NCBI GenBank assembly: GCA_009920875.1
Contig: RFZE01000064.1
Coordinates: forward strand, 1 to 7,658
Reading direction: 5' to 3'
Source of the DNA: Alphaproteobacteria bacterium
Lineage (GTDB): Bacteria > Pseudomonadota > Alphaproteobacteria > RS24
DNA: 7,658 nucleotides
The position numbers and the translations under genes are program-made. The notes below the pieces were generated by a model that was given only the letters and a program-made list of their open reading frames with translations, searched no databases and was not told the origin of the DNA. Shown piece after piece: positions 5,735 to 7,658 of the stretch. Numbering within the stretch: the stretch's first letter is position 1; every line of letters starts with the position of its first letter.

Positions 5735-6166
5735 TCAAGCGCACCATTGGGCGCGCCGCCCGCGATAAGGCTTGGCGAGATTTTCAGCCAAAAGTGCAGC
5801 CGACAGGCTGTCACCGTTTTTGATTTGCGCCGTGGCCAGCACGCGCCCCGCATAAGTGCCGTAATGGACATTGACCAAGTGCGCTTGGTTTGTTTTGAGC
5901 CAGTTTTCGGCAAAGGCTTTGGCTTGCCGCGCCAGTTTTTTCTCCGCCGCGCATTTGCCGTTCATCTCCGGCGTATCGACGCCTTGCAACCGCACTTTCA
6001 CCGTGACGCTTTGGCCGAGCCAAATATCGACACGGGCGCGAAACGTATCGCCGTCAATCACTTCGACAAGCTCAAAAGCAAACGGCCCGGGCAAAACCTG
6101 TTTGGCTTCAACCGCGCTCATCAGCGGCGATAACAATAAAACACAAATCACACTCAAAACGCGCAT
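5735..6166 (-). CDS. Exported thermonuclease-like (SNase family) protein
   Basis: A 143-residue protein with an N-terminal signal peptide (MRVLSVICVLLLSPLMSAVEA, likely cut after VEA at residue 21) and one staphylococcal-nuclease (OB-fold) domain. The catalytic pattern is intact: VIDGDT (D38/D40, calcium site), VRLQGVDTPE (R59, D64, E67), and YAGRVLA (R108). The ending LLAENLAKPYRGRRAQWC is typical of bacterial SNase-like proteins. Two cysteines (C72 and C142) might form a disulfide. It probably acts in the periplasm or outside the cell, cleaving DNA or RNA. The ATG at 6166-6164 is preferred over a TTG two codons upstream because GAGGGAG lies about 7 nt before it. Upstream on its strand are two copies of a structured repeat that could form its leader. 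Confidence 0.93.
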   Translation of the reverse strand: MRVLSVICVLLLSPLMSAVEAKQVLPGPFAFELVEVIDGDTFRARVDIWLGQSVTVKVRLQGVDTPEMNGKCAAEKKLARQAKAFAENWLKTNQAHLVNVHYGTYAGRVLATAQIKNGDSLSAALLAENLAKPYRGRRAQWCA

Positions 6167-6193
6167 TTTCAAACTCCCTCAACTTTCAGCCCC

Positions 6194-6379
6194 AACCCGA
6201 CATGAGTGTCGGGCCAGCCTATACCCACGATTGCTCGAAGATATTCCGCCTATTTCCAAAAGGTCTTGTATTCAGCAGAAGACCCGACCCGAGGGTCGGT
6301 CTTCGAGCTATTGGCATAGGTATAGGCAAAAATAAGTTAACGCGATTGCTCATACCCTGCCAGCAACCTGCGGTTGAAA
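6194..6379. repeat. Structured ~185-bp element, copy 1
   Basis: First of two direct copies offset by about 224 bp. Conserved blocks shared with copy 2: CAACCCGACA at the head, TGTCGGGCC, CGATTGCTC, CGCCTATTTCC, GACCCGACCCGAGGG, and a long tail (6328-6379) containing AATAAGTTAACGCG and CCAGCAACCTGCGGTTG. Inverted repeats: CCCGACA/TGTCGGG (6196-6202 with 6207-6213); long-range helix P1 GCCTATACC/GGTATAGGC (6217-6225 with 6319-6327); P2 GCTCGAAGA/TCTTCGAGC (6233-6241 with 6300-6308); and CCGACCC/GGGTCGG (6284-6290 with 6293-6299). The nested arrangement gives a compact branched fold on either strand. There is no open frame. It could be a dispersed palindromic repeat, a structured RNA, or part of the leader of the downstream nuclease gene. 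Confidence 0.85.
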
Positions 6380-6417
6380 TAGAATAATCACAGCCCATGA
6401 GCAGCTTCTTTCACCTC

Positions 6418-6602
6418 AACCCGACAAAAGTGTCGGGCCGGGCTCTAACTCGATTGCTCAAGATAGTCTCGCCTATTTCCGCGAGCGGAATTTTATTTAG
6501 CGAAAGACCCGACCCGAGGGCCGGTTCTTATGCAATATTGAGTTAGAGCCAAAAATAAGTTAACGCGATTGCTGACGCCCTGCCAGCAACCTGCGGTTGA
6601 AA
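6418..6602. repeat. Structured ~185-bp element, copy 2
   Basis: Second direct copy. The same stems recur with different sequence. The head hairpin CCCGACA/TGTCGGG (6420-6426 with 6431-6437) has loop AAAG. P1 is GGCTCTAAC/GTTAGAGCC (6441-6449 with 6542-6550), extendable to 14 pairs with one G-T. P2 is weaker, with ATTGC/GCAAT and AAGA/TCTT around an internal loop. TTCCGC/GCGGAA (6477-6482 with 6485-6490), followed by TTTT, is present only here. CCGACCC with GGGCCGG (6509-6515 with 6518-6524) has one A-C mismatch. The tail 6551-6602 is nearly identical to copy 1. The octamer CGATTGCT occurs twice in each copy, always 115 bp apart. Copy 2 ends 15 bp before the stop codon of the DUF1674 gene. Confidence 0.85.
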
Positions 6603-6617
6603 CTCAAAAATCGGAAA

Positions 6618-6806
6618 TCAAAAATCAGAGACAATGCCGGCTTTTTCCCAATCGCCATAGCGCGTCGGCTCGGGGCCGTCTTGCCCGCCCTGTTCTTTCG
6701 GGCGCGGGCCGGAGGTGAGCGCAGCGCGGCGTTCTGCCGCTTCTTTCAAAGCGGCTTGTTGCGCCGCTTGGCGTTTTTCTGCCTCTCTCTTATCGGTTTT
6801 TTCCAT
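6618..6806 (-). CDS. DUF1674 protein, SDHAF4-like succinate dehydrogenase assembly factor
   Basis: A 62-residue protein. The N-terminal half is a charged, alanine-rich helix (KREAEKRQAAQQAALKEAAERRAA, residues 6-29). The C-terminus carries the family signature GGQDGPEPTRYGDWEKAGIVSDF (40-62), matching the G-P-E-P-T-R-Y-G-D-W-E...DF motif of DUF1674. The eukaryotic members (SDHAF4/Sdh8) bind the flavinylated SDHA subunit before complex II is assembled; the same role is likely but not shown here. The ATG at 6806-6804 is the only good start for the family-length protein. There is no Shine-Dalgarno sequence upstream, so translation may be leaderless. It is divergent from rsmB, a neighbourhood frequently seen in alphaproteobacteria. 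Confidence 0.9.
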   Translation of the reverse strand: MEKTDKREAEKRQAAQQAALKEAAERRAALTSGPRPKEQGGQDGPEPTRYGDWEKAGIVSDF

Positions 6807-6810
6807 ATGA

Positions 6811-6851
6811 GAGATATGGGGCTTGCGGGCGGCTTGCCAAGATGGTGTAAC
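6811..6851. promoter_or_regulatory. Overlapping divergent promoters for DUF1674 (-) and rsmB (+)
   Basis: Minus strand: TTGGCA (6840-6835) with ATATCT 17 nt on (6817-6812), or TATCTC 18 nt on, pointing to a start close to the DUF1674 ATG at 6806. Plus strand: TTGCGG (6823-6828) with TGTAAC 17 nt on (6846-6851), pointing to a start close to the rsmB ATG at 6858. The two elements overlap within the 51-bp spacer. An inverted repeat, CCATAT/ATATGG (6803-6808 with 6814-6819), covers the DUF1674 start codon and -10. All are weak consensus matches. Confidence 0.35.
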
Positions 6852-6857
6852 CGCGAC

Positions 6858-7658
6858 ATGAGTTCGCAAGCACAAGAGCCGCGCAAAACCGGCAGCGGCC
6901 CCAATAAAGGCCGCCATAAAGGACGCGGCAAAACCAATGCACGGCGCGCCGCCGCCGCCCTATTGGGGGCCATTATGCGCGGCAAAACGCTTGATGAGGC
7001 GCGCGATAAATTGAGCGATTTAAACGATAGGGAGCGCAATCTCGCCGATGCGATAGGGCAGGCGGCGCTCCGGCATTATGGCGAGATTGAAGATCTCTTG
7101 AAATCCCATATCAAAAAAATGCCGCCGCGCAACTCTCTGGCGCAGCCGCTTTTATTCATCGGCGCGGCACAGCTTCTCTATATGAATGTGCCCGCCCATG
7201 CCGCATTGCACGAAACCGTGGCCGCGACGGGGCGGCGCGAACAGCCCTATCGCGGACTGATCAATGCGGTGCTGCGCAATATTGCGCGCGCGCAAGACAG
7301 CGGCACTGTGCCGGTGCCCGACCCGCTGGCCAATATTCCCGATTGGCTGCGTGCCAATTGGAAAGAATTTTACGGGGCCGACAAAACCATGGCCATTGCG
7401 GCCAGTCTCGCGCATGCGCCGCCGCTCGATTTATGCTTCAAGAACCCCGCTGCCGCCAAAGACTGGCTGGCGCAATATGGCGGGCAATATGCGGGGCAAA
7501 GCGTCAGCCCGACCCATATCCGCCTTACCGAAGGCACCAATATAACCAAGCTTGCCGGATTTACCGAAGGTGATTTCTGGGTGCAAAATGCCGCCGCCGG
7601 TGACATGGCGCTGGCCTTGACCGCTGTGCTGGACGGCGCGGCAGAGGCGCTGGATTTA
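6858..7658 (+). CDS. rsmB: 16S rRNA m5C967 methyltransferase RsmB, N-terminal part (3' end outside window)
   Basis: An open frame from ATG 6858 runs 267 codons to the end of the window. A lysine- and glycine-rich start (residues 9-28) is followed by the helical NusB-like RNA-binding domain, with LNDRERNLADAIGQAALRHYG (55-75), AQPLLFIGAAQLLYM.VPAHAALHETV (95-121) and YRGLINAVLRNI (131-142). Then comes the N-terminal part of the SAM-dependent methyltransferase domain: PDWLRANWKEFYG (161-173) and GDFWVQNAAAGDMALAL (238-254). The window ends at ALDL, just before the expected motif I (DLCAAPGGKT). RsmB makes m5C967 in 16S rRNA. No clear ribosome site precedes the ATG, so a leaderless start is possible. 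The identification is firm; the catalytic cysteines are not in view. Confidence 0.93.
   Translation, partial: MSSQAQEPRKTGSGPNKGRHKGRGKTNARRAAAALLGAIMRGKTLDEARDKLSDLNDRERNLADAIGQAALRHYGEIEDLLKSHIKKMPPRNSLAQPLLFIGAAQLLYMNVPAHAALHETVAATGRREQPYRGLINAVLRNIARAQDSGTVPVPDPLANIPDWLRANWKEFYGADKTMAIAASLAHAPPLDLCFKNPAAAKDWLAQYGGQYAGQSVSPTHIRLTEGTNITKLAGFTEGDFWVQNAAAGDMALALTAVLDGAAEALDL

Noticed and set aside
5747..6133. 128-codon plus-strand frame opposite the nuclease gene
   Set aside because: The opposite strand encodes an SNase domain with all catalytic residues and a signal peptide, so this is its antisense shadow.
6194..6602. CRISPR array or ordinary tandem repeat
   Set aside because: There are only two ~185-bp units, with internal nested inverted repeats and no regular short repeat-spacer pattern.
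6194..6602. Insertion sequence or complete transposon
   Set aside because: There is no transposase frame and no flanking target duplication; only a very short CAACC/GGTTG match is seen at the element ends, so a non-autonomous mobile element remains possible but unsupported.
7152..7606. Several short frames on both strands within 7152-7606
   Set aside because: All are shadows of the rsmB frame, which is open from 6858 to the window end with clear family motifs.

Overview
The window looks like the chromosome of an alphaproteobacterium. The moderately high GC with AT-rich intergenic spacers, the linkage tsaD–gpsA–YciI–EVE, the DUF1674 gene beside rsmB, and an anti-Shine-Dalgarno hairpin RNA of the kind known from that class all point this way. 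I cannot place it to genus.

Layout, left to right. (1) The 3' end of tsaD (+), ending at a bidirectional hairpin terminator near 462-497. (2) A minus-strand unit: a 40-codon hydrophobic ORF (574-696) followed by four consecutive stem-loops (582 down to 462). Each loop is a C/U-rich CCUCC-type sequence, and the last stem-loop doubles as the terminator. This is the architecture of 'cuckoo'/CcsR-type stress sRNAs. (3) An AT-rich spacer and a minus-strand TetR regulator with a possible self-operator. (4) A plus-strand run: gpsA, broken by an internal frame-disrupting deletion, then YciI-like, EVE-domain and Rieske genes spaced 7-11 nt apart. (5) acs, acetyl-CoA synthetase, complete, with its own likely promoter. 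(6) A convergent secreted thermonuclease-like gene whose stop codon directly abuts the acs stop. (7) About 450 bp without a gene, holding two direct copies of a ~185-bp structured element. Its 9-bp long-range helix differs at three positions between copies, and all three are compensated. (8) A divergent pair, DUF1674 (SDHAF4-like, minus) and rsmB (plus, cut by the window end), sharing a 51-bp spacer in which both transcripts could be nearly leaderless.

Functionally the window is mostly housekeeping: tRNA t6A modification (tsaD), phospholipid precursor synthesis (gpsA, apparently dead here), acetate activation (acs), 16S rRNA methylation (rsmB) and succinate dehydrogenase maturation (DUF1674). 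The parts most worth a second look are non-coding: the anti-SD hairpin array and the covarying tandem element. The disrupted gpsA is the most notable coding anomaly.
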